A stretch of DNA of 64,000 nucleotides, taken from positions 124,001-188,000 of the forward strand of contig CBIHLM010000001.1 of assembly GCA_966210515.1 (NCBI GenBank), in the 5' to 3' direction. Shown here piece after piece: positions 18,342-27,681 of the stretch. Made by a program: the position numbers and the translations under genes. The notes under the pieces are model-generated. The model worked only from the letters and a program-made list of their open reading frames with translations, did not search any database and was not told the DNA's origin. Position 1 is the stretch's first letter. Every line of letters begins with the position of its first letter. The stretch comes from Paradesertivirga sp966210515 (GTDB lineage Bacteria > Bacteroidota > Bacteroidia > Sphingobacteriales > Sphingobacteriaceae).

Positions 18342-19671
18342 CGTTAAGGGGTAATATCCAGGATTTATGTTTGAAAGATTCCTTCTCCTTTGCGAGGTCA
18401 GTATCAGGAGAAACGAATGTTCGGCCTCTGCGACCATTTAACGCAACATAAGAATCAACATATACTTGCGGCGAATCAAAGCCTTCTTTCGCATAATGAT
18501 CGCGCAATAAATGAGCATATTGCAGGATCATGTCCGGTTGTGCCGACATCATTTTTTCCTGCAAAGGTGTTAAAAAATCGTTGTTGTTTACTACGATTTG
18601 CTTACCCGAAGCATCCTTTATTGTGAACTGAGCATAGCCCGCCTTTTCCATCAGCATTACCCGCCAGGAAAAACGATAGCCCTCTTCGGTCCAGAATAAC
18701 TCGCCCGGGTACAATAAATAACGGAAAGGCATCAATAGCTGAATGGAAAAAAAGATTACCAACCCAGCCAACAGAATATCCTGATTCAGCTTTTTAAAAC
18801 GGAAAATATTTTGGGGCACTATAAAATCAGCGCCTGATTTTAACAGAAAGTTGGTCTTACTTATTAAGTTTTTATGAAAGTCGTCCGAAAAGAAAATCAA
18901 TGCCGTAACGATCATGATGTAAGGAAACATACCTATCGGGAAAAGCATAGCTGTCAGACCGTGAAACAACACCACTGTTATGTAGGCAAACAAGCGGGTT
19001 CTTCGGTTCCATAAAAACAAGCCGATTGTAAGATCGTAAATGCAGCCAAACCAGCTAAAGAAATATGCTATCCATGTATAATTAAAAAGAAAGCCAATTA
19101 CAGGCATATCATTCCTGGCAGGCAACCATATTTTCAGAGGTAAAGCATGCAAAAGCCAGTCGCTGTTCACCTTAGCCAAACCCGCATAGAAGTATAAGAT
19201 GAACACAAGCAGCTTTAAACTATCGAGGCACCACTGCGGAATCTGATCGGCCAGTAGATTTCTATTCCTTGCCGCATCTACAGAAAAATACCGGTTGGCG
19301 GGCAAAAACACCATCAGCAACAAAACCATGCTGATAAAATAATAATGGTTTAGATAAGTGCTTTTATCGATCAATTCGATATAGGTAAAAGACAAAAACA
19401 GTCCGATTATTGCGATGCGATAAAATAGGCCGATAGAAACCAGAACGGCGCAAACCGCACAAAAAGCGAACAGAAAATAGGTATTATCTCCGAGAGGCTT
19501 TATAAATTCAAAGCCGTAAAAGGGAAAGTAGTGAGCAGGAGCAATATAGAGATCATAGATCCAGCCCTTGCTCCAAAAACGAACGATGCTTAAAAAAAGC
19601 ATCATTCCTAGTATTATTCGAAAAACAGCCAAAGGAGCTGCATGGGTTAATTTCTGAAAATAATTATTCAT
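18322..19671 (-). CDS. HTTM-domain membrane protein (gamma-carboxylase-like)
   Basis: 449 residues with many membrane helices in the first 300, including the HTTM pattern (FRIILGMMLFLSIVRF near the N-terminus, FLPANRYFSVDA in the middle), and a soluble C-terminal part. HTTM is the membrane domain related to vitamin K-dependent gamma-carboxylase; most bacterial members are uncharacterised. It lies 17 nt after the imelysin gene and overlaps the TonB receptor start. Its role in this likely iron-uptake unit is unknown; modification or transfer across the inner membrane is possible. Confidence 0.85.
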   Translation of the reverse strand: MNNYFQKLTHAAPLAVFRIILGMMLFLSIVRFWSKGWIYDLYIAPAHYFPFYGFEFIKPLGDNTYFLFAFCAVCAVLVSIGLFYRIAIIGLFLSFTYIELIDKSTYLNHYYFISMVLLLMVFLPANRYFSVDAARNRNLLADQIPQWCLDSLKLLVFILYFYAGLAKVNSDWLLHALPLKIWLPARNDMPVIGFLFNYTWIAYFFSWFGCIYDLTIGLFLWNRRTRLFAYITVVLFHGLTAMLFPIGMFPYIMIVTALIFFSDDFHKNLISKTNFLLKSGADFIVPQNIFRFKKLNQDILLAGLVIFFSIQLLMPFRYLLYPGELFWTEEGYRFSWRVMLMEKAGYAQFTIKDASGKQIVVNNNDFLTPLQEKMMSAQPDMILQYAHLLRDHYAKEGFDSPQVYVDSYVALNGRRGRTFVSPDTDLAKEKESFKHKSWILPLNDEIKGF

Positions 19672-19688
19672 GAAATCGCAGAAGCTAT

Positions 19689-20816
19689 TTAATCGCCATC
19701 GTTATCTGTATAGGTGATGGTAATGCTGATTGCAGAAGTCATATCCACTTTTAATAGCTTAACAGACTTTTGCATTTCGTTATAAACATCAATCATCTGC
19801 TGATTATTATTTTGCACTACACTGCTAAGGTTTTCTGTTTGGATAGCGTTTAGTTTTTCTGTAGTCACACTAAATTGACTATTTATCGCTTGCGGAAGTG
19901 CAGTTTGAGCATTTATGGCAGTTAGATACGTTTTCAGCGAAGGCCCCTCAACTCCATTTTTTACACTTTTGCCATTAAAAAAATCTATAGCCGCCTGATG
20001 TGCGGTTTTCGCCAGTGTTAGCGAAATATCTTTTTTGTAAAAAGCTTCAACATTTTGAGGAGACACCGTTCCGTTTAACATTACGCCCGAAGGAATACCG
20101 AACTTTCCGGATCTTATTGTACGTTCGTAACTGCGAACATATCCGTTTACCAAGGCTGATGTAGAAGACGATGCATCCGTGCCGGTTTTATTAATAAATG
20201 TTTCTTTGTAGGCTCCATTCCACTCTGTATTAACCGTTGTAAAAACAGAATTCATCTTACTGACGATACTTTTTAAATAAGCTTTACGCTTTGCCGCATC
20301 AGTCTCAGTGGTATAATAGGAAACAATGATACCGTCTGTATTTCCCAGGCCATTAATCAAATAATCGATAGCCGGAAATCCCTGTGCTGTGAAATTGGAA
20401 GCAATATCCAGGTTTGCGGTTCCCGAAGTTATATTAGCGGCGATAGTAGTTTCGTTGGCGGGATAAATATTAAAGTATGACCGCAGAGAGTATCTGTCCG
20501 CCGAACCAAATTCAAACAACTCAACCTTTTGCCATTCAACATATGCACTCACCCAGGCCGACCTTAATTCGCCAAGCGAGGCTGTAGTCGGCGCATCAGT
20601 AAAATTGTTTGTTTTGCTGACAAGCAAATCAAGCTTTGTTTTGAAGTTACTATAAGAAGGAATAACTATATTTTCTGTTACGTTAACAAGAACAGCCTTC
20701 CTGTCGGCAGCACTTCCGGTATCCTCTTTTTGGGGATCGCCTTTTTTTGAACATGCAAAAAATGTAGCTGCCAATAACAAAACTAATCCTAATCTTTTCC
20801 CTGCAAAACGTATCAT
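19689..20816 (-). CDS. imelysin-family lipoprotein (peptidase M75-like)
   Basis: 375 residues; lipoprotein signal (LLLAATFFAC, lipobox Cys at about 22) and an imelysin-like helical domain with the repeated WVSAYVEWQKVELFEFGSA pattern. Imelysin relatives (IrpA, EfeO) are periplasmic or surface iron-binding proteins rather than active proteases. It sits second in the four-gene unit with HTTM and TonB receptor genes. It probably captures iron or haem at the cell surface, by family and context. Confidence 0.88.
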   Translation of the reverse strand: MIRFAGKRLGLVLLLAATFFACSKKGDPQKEDTGSAADRKAVLVNVTENIVIPSYSNFKTKLDLLVSKTNNFTDAPTTASLGELRSAWVSAYVEWQKVELFEFGSADRYSLRSYFNIYPANETTIAANITSGTANLDIASNFTAQGFPAIDYLINGLGNTDGIIVSYYTTETDAAKRKAYLKSIVSKMNSVFTTVNTEWNGAYKETFINKTGTDASSSTSALVNGYVRSYERTIRSGKFGIPSGVMLNGTVSPQNVEAFYKKDISLTLAKTAHQAAIDFFNGKSVKNGVEGPSLKTYLTAINAQTALPQAINSQFSVTTEKLNAIQTENLSSVVQNNNQQMIDVYNEMQKSVKLLKVDMTSAISITITYTDNDGD

Positions 20817-20833
20817 ATTCTTAAATTAAAAAA

Positions 20834-20862
20834 GGATCCGGGAGTATTATTACTCCGGATCC
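20834..20862 (-). terminator. intra-operon terminator between DUF4856 and imelysin genes
   Basis: GGATCCGGGAGTA / TACTCCGGATCC with a single-G bulge and a 4-nt loop, followed on the minus strand by a run of six T. It lies between the DUF4856 stop codon (20887) and the imelysin start (20816), so it should lower expression of the last three genes relative to the first. Confidence 0.7.
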
Positions 20863-20886
20863 AAGTTAACCGTGGGTTTAAATTCT

Positions 20887-22050
20887 TTAAAGGTTGAACT
20901 TTGCTTTTATGGCATCATCAGCAGCAAGAATTTTTGCTGGGGTTAGATTATAGAAGCTATTTGTTGAACCTATTAAACCCGCCAAAATTGAATCAGAAAA
21001 ACTTGCATCAGCTCCAAAAGCGGTACAAAAACGTAACGAATAAATAAAACCAAGACCTTCAGCAAAGGCATGGGCTTTTGCAGCCTCTGTTAAGCTGGCA
21101 TCTTTCGATTTAGCAAGATATCCTCTCGCCGCCAAAGCGATAGTTTTCTGTAAAATCTGTTTTATAAGCAGCGCCTGAGCATTAACCTCTGCTTTATTAT
21201 TGTTTACTACAGCAACCCTTCCCTTTAAAAAGGCAGGTAAAAGTTTTTTATAATCCTCAGTATCTCTGTTGTACTCCCAGGCGTATGAACCTAAAGCAAA
21301 TTCAGTAGTTACTTTCGAAGTAGAAGTTGACCCAATTAAGTAATTTGTATTTGGTGTAAGCGTAGCGAAAGCTAAATCCCAGTTATGCTCTAATTGAGTA
21401 TAATTTTTTCCTGATACAACAGCGTAATTCTCAGCATCTAAACCCTCGTCTAATAGCACATTACATATTAAGTCTATTTGATATGCGCCAATCAATCCTT
21501 TTTGAATTACCTGTTGAGTTTCTATTCCTTTTGCGTCAACCAAATAAGTACTGGTACCCGCCACCAACTTACCAGCAACACCTTCAGAGGCTGTTATACC
21601 ATTTGATTGGCTTACAGTTGCCATCGTTGTAAAATCAGAAGCGAATTTCGCACGAACAGCTTCTGCGGCAGTAGCATTCCATGATGAAGCGGTTAGATTG
21701 CGTAATTGTACTCCGCTTGAATTTAAAGTAGCATCGTCAAAAGGATTGCCGGTATTGCTGTACATATTTGCAAGTGTTGTGGCAGTGATTACCTCTGTTT
21801 TTGATTTACCGCAATAAGAATTTATAGCCTGGAAAATTTTATATGCCTTATTTCCTTCGGTAAAATCAACAGTCGATTGTGCGTTTGCATCAACAAATAT
21901 TCCGCTGTAAGTGGATTCCCCTGTGATTATAGACGCATCAATTGATGCACGTAAATTATTGTCATCATCATTCTTTTTGCAAGAAGCGAAAATCAGTGTG
22001 GTAAAAAGTATTAAACTAAGTCCTTTAAGGGTGGATGTAGAAATTGTCAT
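20887..22050 (-). CDS. DUF4856 lipoprotein
   Basis: 387 residues; lipoprotein signal (LILFTTLIFASC). The body matches DUF4856: an N-terminal DASIITGESTYSG segment and a helical C-terminal half. DUF4856 genes are often next to imelysin genes in Bacteroidota and are thought to help in iron acquisition at the outer membrane. It is first in the unit, separated from the next gene by a terminator, so it is probably the most highly expressed member. Confidence 0.8.
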   Translation of the reverse strand: MTISTSTLKGLSLILFTTLIFASCKKNDDDNNLRASIDASIITGESTYSGIFVDANAQSTVDFTEGNKAYKIFQAINSYCGKSKTEVITATTLANMYSNTGNPFDDATLNSSGVQLRNLTASSWNATAAEAVRAKFASDFTTMATVSQSNGITASEGVAGKLVAGTSTYLVDAKGIETQQVIQKGLIGAYQIDLICNVLLDEGLDAENYAVVSGKNYTQLEHNWDLAFATLTPNTNYLIGSTSTSKVTTEFALGSYAWEYNRDTEDYKKLLPAFLKGRVAVVNNNKAEVNAQALLIKQILQKTIALAARGYLAKSKDASLTEAAKAHAFAEGLGFIYSLRFCTAFGADASFSDSILAGLIGSTNSFYNLTPAKILAADDAIKAKFNL

Positions 22051-22251
22051 TATTTCTTTATGTTTATTTATACTAATTCTTAATTGCGAGCAAAATTATA
22101 TTTTTAACCCATACAATCAAAATTATTTAGAAATAATCTAAATAAACCAAAGCAGATCTAAATACAGTAAATGGGAGAAACTTTAAGCAAAGGAATTAAA
22201 CGGCTCAGATTGACAGCCGGAATTGAAGGGTAGTAGAAATAAAACAAAAAA

Positions 22252-22267
22252 GGCGGTTAGAACCGCC
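22252..22267 (-). terminator. terminator of small lipoprotein gene
   Basis: GGCGGTT / AACCGCC, 7-bp arms, read on the minus strand into a T-rich run (TTTTTTGTTTT). It lies 15 nt after the stop codon at 22282. Confidence 0.75.
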
Positions 22268-22281
22268 CCCTTAAAACAATA

Positions 22282-22698
22282 TTATAATTTCTGAAAGGTC
22301 ACCACCTCGGTTTGTCCTTCGCTGTTAATATGCTCCAACTTAAAAACGGAATAAGATTTCTCAAGAAATGTCCATTGTTCATTAAGTTCTGTTAGTGGTG
22401 ATAACAAAGGAAAGTTTAATGTTAATTTGTTAAGGCTTTCGTCTATACCAGCATTCCAGTTACCTGTAACGGTAGAGCCGTTTTTTACAGCGCTTACCGA
22501 TCCATTGGTATTAAAAGTAAATTCATAGCCCGAATAATTGCTTGTTTCAACCGCGCCATTATCGTTAAATAAAACGATTTTCCATTTTCCCTGCTGAATA
22601 ATAGACTTTGTAGAAGGCGCTTCATTGTCTTTACTACAAGAAGTGAAAGCAAGAAATGATACAAATAACAAAATGTAAGTGTGTTTAACGTAATGCAT
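22282..22698 (-). CDS. small lipocalin-like lipoprotein
   Basis: 138 residues; lipoprotein signal (FVSFLAFTSC). The mature part is beta-rich with the pattern QGKWKIVLFNDNG ... YEFTFNTNGSV ... GNWNAG, typical of lipocalin-like (DUF4923/lipocalin_4-type) proteins of Bacteroidota. It is a single gene with its own terminator. Ligand and role unknown. Confidence 0.65.
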   Translation of the reverse strand: MHYVKHTYILLFVSFLAFTSCSKDNEAPSTKSIIQQGKWKIVLFNDNGAVETSNYSGYEFTFNTNGSVSAVKNGSTVTGNWNAGIDESLNKLTLNFPLLSPLTELNEQWTFLEKSYSVFKLEHINSEGQTEVVTFQKL

Positions 22699-22958
22699 AA
22701 TATTTATCTAAATGTTTACATATAAATGGAAAGGTTATAAATTGTTTTAATAATTACAATATAACTTCGATGGTTTTGCCAAAGTTTTGGAACATTAAAA
22801 TACCAATGACCAACCCGGAACGGAAAACCCTCCCGAAGCAATGTACCTTTCAGCCAGCCTGGACGAGCATAGCTGATCTACAAAGATTGATGAAGATTAT
22901 TTGAATAAGGTATCAACTTCGAAAGATTTTGAATTGGTGCTTCTTACTATCTTGCGTT

Positions 22959-23843
22959 TCATGGATCAAGGAATCTTTTAATCATTGGAATTACAAAGTC
23001 CACTTGTTTAGAATTAGATTTTAACGTTGTTATTTCTCCAATATACTCACCATGCACACCCGGAATAATAGCCAGTTCAGCCCCTTCAATCTTTCTACGC
23101 ATTTCAATAGCATGTTCCGGTCTTATAATATCTCTATCACCTATTATGATTAGGGTTTTGGCCTTAATAGTTTTAATCTGCTCATCCGGGATATCTTTGA
23201 AATCAACCATCCTTTTTGCGTCCCTGTCATGCATAATTTGAAGGCCCTTACGATTTGGCGTTACCGCCAGATAAGCATCTACCAGTTCTTGAGGCATATT
23301 GGATAAGTTTGCCTGTTTCATAAAATCCCAAAACTGTGCCGGAACACCATTTCGTTTATAAAGAGCAGAGCCTAAAATGATTTTGTCGACAATTTCCGGG
23401 TGACGGAGCGCTATTTGGATGGTCGTCGTCCCGCCGTTACTAAAACCCAAAAAATCTGCTTTATCAATATTCAGGTTTTCAAGAAGAGTTGCAACGTCAT
23501 CTGCATCCTGCTCAAACGACGAATCCTTACCTCGGTCACTGGTTCTTCCGTGCGCTTGCAATTCCATCGCAATTACCTTTCTATTTTCAGCGAGCACTTG
23601 AATAACCTGCCCAAAATTCGATTGAATGGTCGAGCCGCCGCCATGAATCAAAACGAGCGGCTTACCCTTTCCGTAAATTTCATAATACATTTTAATCCCA
23701 TTAACATCAGAATAGCCATTTTGAACTAAGGCATTATTTACGTTCTTCCCTGGTAGTTCTTTGTTTTGCTCCGATTGTTTTTTTTGAGTGCAAAATGATA
23801 ATATCAATGCCGATAAAACAGCATATACGAGGATCTTTTTCAT
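22959..23843 (-). CDS. alpha/beta hydrolase lipoprotein
   Basis: About 294 residues from the ATG at 23843, giving a lipoprotein signal (MKKILVYAVLSALILSFC). A GTG at 23855 overlaps the upstream stop by 4 nt (GTGA) and is an alternative. Alpha/beta-hydrolase features: oxyanion HGGG, nucleophile elbow GFSNGG, catalytic Asp near GDRDIIRPEH and His in PGVHG. Substrate unknown. It is third in the ArsR-AHSA1-hydrolase operon, so it is probably controlled by the ArsR regulator. Confidence 0.85.
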   Translation of the reverse strand: MKKILVYAVLSALILSFCTQKKQSEQNKELPGKNVNNALVQNGYSDVNGIKMYYEIYGKGKPLVLIHGGGSTIQSNFGQVIQVLAENRKVIAMELQAHGRTSDRGKDSSFEQDADDVATLLENLNIDKADFLGFSNGGTTTIQIALRHPEIVDKIILGSALYKRNGVPAQFWDFMKQANLSNMPQELVDAYLAVTPNRKGLQIMHDRDAKRMVDFKDIPDEQIKTIKAKTLIIIGDRDIIRPEHAIEMRRKIEGAELAIIPGVHGEYIGEITTLKSNSKQVDFVIPMIKRFLDP

Positions 23844-23851
23844 TTTAAAAG

Positions 23852-24343
23852 TCACTTTAGTTTTAATAGCAGATTAAGCTTATTAAGCATCTTGATCCAG
23901 CTTTGATAGGCGCCCGTTTTTTTAGCTTCTTCTTCCGACACGGTCTGATGAATGCTAACTTTGGTTTGCTGTCCGATCGACTCAAAAGTGACAGTCGTGA
24001 TTTGCGTTTCGGGCCAGTCTGAAGTTTTCCCAGCGTCAACCGAACTTACGGAATTGCCGGCTTCGTCTGACATCACCATAGTGAAAACTAATTTTTGATC
24101 TTGGATCACTTCCATGTAGGTCCCTTTAACCCAACATTCTCCATGCACGGGGTCATGAATGCAAGAATGAAAATTACCGCCTTGGGCTATATCAATAGCT
24201 TTAAATTCAATTGTACATCCATCAGGTGCATACCAATGCTTCAGTTGTTCTGGATTTGTCCAGGCACCGAATACAACATCCCTTGGAGCATCGAATAGGT
24301 GGGTGATCAAGAGCTCTTTTTTGTCTAAATTCATAACTGTCAT
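23852..24343 (-). CDS. AHSA1/SRPBCC-domain protein
   Basis: 163 residues. The AHSA1-type SRPBCC fold is seen from FDAPRDVVFGAWTNPEQLKHWY and the C-terminal KVSIHQTVSEEEAKKTGAYQSW region. The start at 24343 overlaps the ArsR stop by 4 nt (ATGA), so translation is coupled. Such proteins are commonly paired with ArsR-type regulators and bind small hydrophobic ligands; the ligand here is not known. Confidence 0.85.
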   Translation of the reverse strand: MTVMNLDKKELLITHLFDAPRDVVFGAWTNPEQLKHWYAPDGCTIEFKAIDIAQGGNFHSCIHDPVHGECWVKGTYMEVIQDQKLVFTMVMSDEAGNSVSSVDAGKTSDWPETQITTVTFESIGQQTKVSIHQTVSEEEAKKTGAYQSWIKMLNKLNLLLKLK

Positions 24344-24657
24344 TTTTCTATTTCCTTAAGAAATTTATCTAACTTTTCAAATCGCTGGTTCCATAACTTC
24401 CGCGACTCAGTTACCCAATTGGTCACCTCATTTAATGACCCAAGTTGTGCTTCACAAATCTGTTCCCGTCCTTTTTGGCTCATTGAGATGATGCCACACT
24501 CATTAAGGATTTTGATGTGTTTGGCAATCGCCTGTTTACTCATACCAAAATCTTCACCAATCTGGGTAATGTTAAGCGGTCCCTGGGCCAATTTGCTAAT
24601 GATCATCCTCCTTGTAGGGTCAGCTATAGCCTGAAATACATCTCGTCTTTCTATCAT
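24340..24657 (-). CDS. ArsR-family HTH transcriptional regulator
   Basis: 105 residues with a winged-HTH from QAIADPTRRMIISKLAQ through the recognition helix (SKQAIAKHIKILNECGI). No typical metal-binding ELCVCDL motif is seen, so it is probably not a metal sensor. First gene of the operon, directly after two palindromes (24661-24703) that are likely its operators. It is the likely repressor of its own three-gene operon. Confidence 0.88.
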   Translation of the reverse strand: MIERRDVFQAIADPTRRMIISKLAQGPLNITQIGEDFGMSKQAIAKHIKILNECGIISMSQKGREQICEAQLGSLNEVTNWVTESRKLWNQRFEKLDKFLKEIEK

Positions 24658-24660
24658 AAT

Positions 24661-24703
24661 ACAACCAAATGGTTGTCAAATATAAAAACAACCATTTGGT
24701 TGT
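24661..24703. promoter_or_regulatory. two palindromic operators of the ArsR operon
   Basis: ACAACCA-AA-TGGTTGT (24661-24676) and ACAACCA-TT-TGGTTGT (24688-24703): identical 7-bp arms with 2-nt centres, 27 nt apart. The first ends 3 nt upstream of the ArsR start codon, so binding would block promoter or ribosome access. Confidence 0.75.
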
Positions 24704-24763
24704 CAAAATATTTTCCTTAAAAAGTTTGCGGGGCAAAGAAGTTGAAATCAAGCTTTCATTGTA

Positions 24764-24816
24764 GCACCGGAGTGGTATCCGGCGGAGGCAGGAAAAAAGT
24801 AAGGAATTAAAAAAAG
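24764..24816. repeat. dispersed direct repeat, copy 1 (upstream of PAS gene)
   Basis: The segment ATCCGGCGG, AGGCA, AAAGT, AGGAATTAAAAAAAG is found again at 27682-27725 with small differences. The two copies lie about 2.9 kb apart, on either side of the PAS gene. Confidence 0.6.
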
Positions 24817-25081
24817 AAGATAGGACTCGGTTCGGACCGCTGCCAACATTTTAAGCCAAATTCACTCATTTATAGATCTATAGAGTTTAAATAAACGAAA
24901 CTTAGTTGGGCATGCATTTAAATTGCTAACAAATCTTAGATAACCCAATTCCTTTAGAATTAAATAAGCAACTTTACATCTCTACTGCCGTACAATGATA
25001 ATATCTATAACCAGTTTTTTATAAAGCAAAGGTTCGTGCTTCCATTTTTGATACTGCTGATAGGACCCGATATTGACAACT

Positions 25082-27664
25082 ATGATAAACCTGGAACTGC
25101 TTTTTAATGCTTTGCCTACTCCCTGCTTACTATTATTGAGTGATACGCCTCGTTTCACAATTATAGGCGCTAACAATGCTTACTGCATTGCCACAAATAC
25201 CTGCGAAGAAGACCTGATCAATAAAGGAATATTTGAAGCTTTTCCGGATAATCCAAATGATCCCCGGGCAACTGGTGTCAAAAATCTGACAGCATCGCTG
25301 GAGTTAGTTATTGAAACCAGACGTACTCAAAAATTGGATATTCAGAACTATGATATTCCAGTACGAGGCACCGCCGAATTTGAAGAGAAATACTGGCGAG
25401 CGGAAAACTCACCGGTTTTAAATGAACGTGCTGAGATTGAATATATAATTCATAGTGTAAGCGATATAACTGAAAAAATCAAGGCTGAAGAACAACACAA
25501 AATTGCAGAGCTGTTAATAACCGACAGTGAGGCGAAACACCGTGCTTTTTTCGAGAATAGCATGGATGGAATTTTATTGACAATAACTGATGGTCAAATT
25601 ATTGCAGCCAATCCCGCAGCCTGCGAAATCTTCGGAATGACAGAAAAGGAGATCTGTGATGCGGGGAGATTCGGCCTTGCAGATACGACAGACCCTCGTT
25701 TAAACCAATTGCTGGACGAACGACAACTTAAAGGCAAAGCAATGGGAGAACTTACTCTCATTCGTAAAGATGGCAGTAAATTTCCCGGCGAACTTACCTC
25801 ATCCGTATTTAAAGATAGTCGTGGAGAAACAAAAACTTGCATGATCGTTCGTGATATAACGAATCGTAAAGAAGCTGAAAGAAACATACTCACGACATCT
25901 AGGGAACTGCAAGAGGCCCTGGATGGTCTCAGTAAAATAATGGATTCATCTTTAGATGTAATTTGCACCATGGATGAAGCCGGCAAGTTTGTTAAGGTAA
26001 GTGCGGCAGCGGAAAAGATGTGGGGCTATAAGCCGCAAGAGTTAATTAGTAAACATTATATAGATTTTGTTTGGGCCGAAGACCATGACCGAACATACCA
26101 GGCCGCAGCAGAAATTATGTCGGGCCATACAATGACCAATTTCCAAAACCACTATGTGCGTAAAAACGGGACAAAAGCTCCCAATGTTTGGTCTATGAAA
26201 TGGAATGATACTGAGAAAATCATGTATTGTATAGCCAAAGACATAACCGAGACAAAAGGTCTGGAAAAAGCCTTCGAAATTGAAAGACAATGGTTTCATG
26301 ATTTGTACTCTCAGGCTCCATCCTGCATGGGAATTCTAAAGGGACCAAACCATATATATGAGCTCGCAAACCCTCTTTATTTACAGTTAATTGGAAAAAG
26401 CGAAATTATCGGCAAAACAGTAAAAGAAGTATTACCCGAACTGGAAGCCCAGGGAATTTTTAATTTTTTAGATACAGTTTATGAAACCGGCCAAACTTTT
26501 TCTGCGAATGAGATGCTCGTCAAATTTGATCTTCGGGGTACCGGAGAGCTCAGTGACACCTATTTAAATTTCATATATCAGGCGCATAGAAGCCATGATG
26601 GCTCTATCGATGGTATCTTCTTTTTTGCCGTAGATGTAACCGAACAGGTATTATCCCGAAAAAAAATAGAAGAGAATAAAAAACACTATAAACAGTTGAT
26701 CCAGGAATTACCGATAGCGACGTATTCATGCGACGCTAAAGGACGTATATTAATATACAATAAAGCGGCTGCTGAACTGTGGGGCAGAGAACCTGAAATC
26801 GGAAAAGACTTATGGTGTGGCTCAGGGAAGATGCACACCATTGACGGCGATCTCCTTCCTCCCGATTCCTGCGCGATGGCAGTGGCTTTAAAAGACGGCA
26901 GGGCAATAACTCATAAAGAAGTAATAATTGAGCGCCCGAACGGAGATAAGCGAAACGTGATTCCTCACCCTGTTCCTCTCATTGATTCATCCGGACGGGT
27001 AACAGGGGCTGTTAATATGCTAACCGATATAACAGAAAAAAAGCAGCATGAAACTGCTTTAAGATTAAAAGAACAGCGCTTTAAAGCTTTAGTACAAGAA
27101 GGATCCGATTTGATTAGTATCCTGGATGAAAAACAGTGCTACACGTATTTAAGCCCAGCCTATACAAGCATTCTCGGAATTAAATACGAAGAATTAATCG
27201 GGCTTAAAGCGTTGGATCGGATTCATGAGGATGACAGGGAAACGGTTTATCAAACGTCCGCGCGTTTAATGACTGAAAAACGTGTTCAATTTTTGCCCTA
27301 TAGATATAGGGTTGGCAAAGGTAAATACCGCTGGTTAGAATCTCTAGCCACCAATCTGCTCGATGATACTTCTGTTCAGGGTTTCCTCTTTAATTCAAAA
27401 GATATTACAGATCGGATGAACTATATTCAGGCGATTGAAGATCAAAATGCAAGATTGAGAGAAATTGCCTGGATACAATCCCATGTGGTTAGAGCCCCTG
27501 TAGCCCGTATTATGGGTTTGATCGAATTATTAAAAAACTATAAAGACAGCATCGACGAAACCGAACTTTTGAATCACATTTATGATTCGACTCATGAACT
27601 TGATCGGTTAATTAAAGAAATCGTTGATAAAACTCAAAAAATTGATTTAGAGTCGCCTCGATAG
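25082..27664 (+). CDS. multi-PAS sensor protein with HisKA-like end but no ATPase domain
   Basis: The ATG at 25082 is preferred to the TTG at 25073. 860 residues with about six PAS repeats (roughly 10-125, 145-265, 275-395, 400-515, 525-650 and 655-775), each with PAS/PAC features such as DGILLTITDG, KEAERNIL, GKTVKEVLPELEA and DITEKKQ. The end (from about 785) has a HisKA-like helix with a candidate His at 801 (IQSHVVRAPVAR), then stops after about 60 residues. No HATPase domain follows and no membrane segment is visible. It must act through partners or without phosphotransfer. Ligand unknown. Confidence 0.85.
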   Translation: MINLELLFNALPTPCLLLLSDTPRFTIIGANNAYCIATNTCEEDLINKGIFEAFPDNPNDPRATGVKNLTASLELVIETRRTQKLDIQNYDIPVRGTAEFEEKYWRAENSPVLNERAEIEYIIHSVSDITEKIKAEEQHKIAELLITDSEAKHRAFFENSMDGILLTITDGQIIAANPAACEIFGMTEKEICDAGRFGLADTTDPRLNQLLDERQLKGKAMGELTLIRKDGSKFPGELTSSVFKDSRGETKTCMIVRDITNRKEAERNILTTSRELQEALDGLSKIMDSSLDVICTMDEAGKFVKVSAAAEKMWGYKPQELISKHYIDFVWAEDHDRTYQAAAEIMSGHTMTNFQNHYVRKNGTKAPNVWSMKWNDTEKIMYCIAKDITETKGLEKAFEIERQWFHDLYSQAPSCMGILKGPNHIYELANPLYLQLIGKSEIIGKTVKEVLPELEAQGIFNFLDTVYETGQTFSANEMLVKFDLRGTGELSDTYLNFIYQAHRSHDGSIDGIFFFAVDVTEQVLSRKKIEENKKHYKQLIQELPIATYSCDAKGRILIYNKAAAELWGREPEIGKDLWCGSGKMHTIDGDLLPPDSCAMAVALKDGRAITHKEVIIERPNGDKRNVIPHPVPLIDSSGRVTGAVNMLTDITEKKQHETALRLKEQRFKALVQEGSDLISILDEKQCYTYLSPAYTSILGIKYEELIGLKALDRIHEDDRETVYQTSARLMTEKRVQFLPYRYRVGKGKYRWLESLATNLLDDTSVQGFLFNSKDITDRMNYIQAIEDQNARLREIAWIQSHVVRAPVARIMGLIELLKNYKDSIDETELLNHIYDSTHELDRLIKEIVDKTQKIDLESPR

Positions 27665-27681
27665 TTCAATAAGCTCTCAGG

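Noticed and set aside
22806..22904. 32-codon ATG frame in the gap between the lipoprotein and hydrolase genes
   Set aside because: Short, no ribosome site, no recognisable family.
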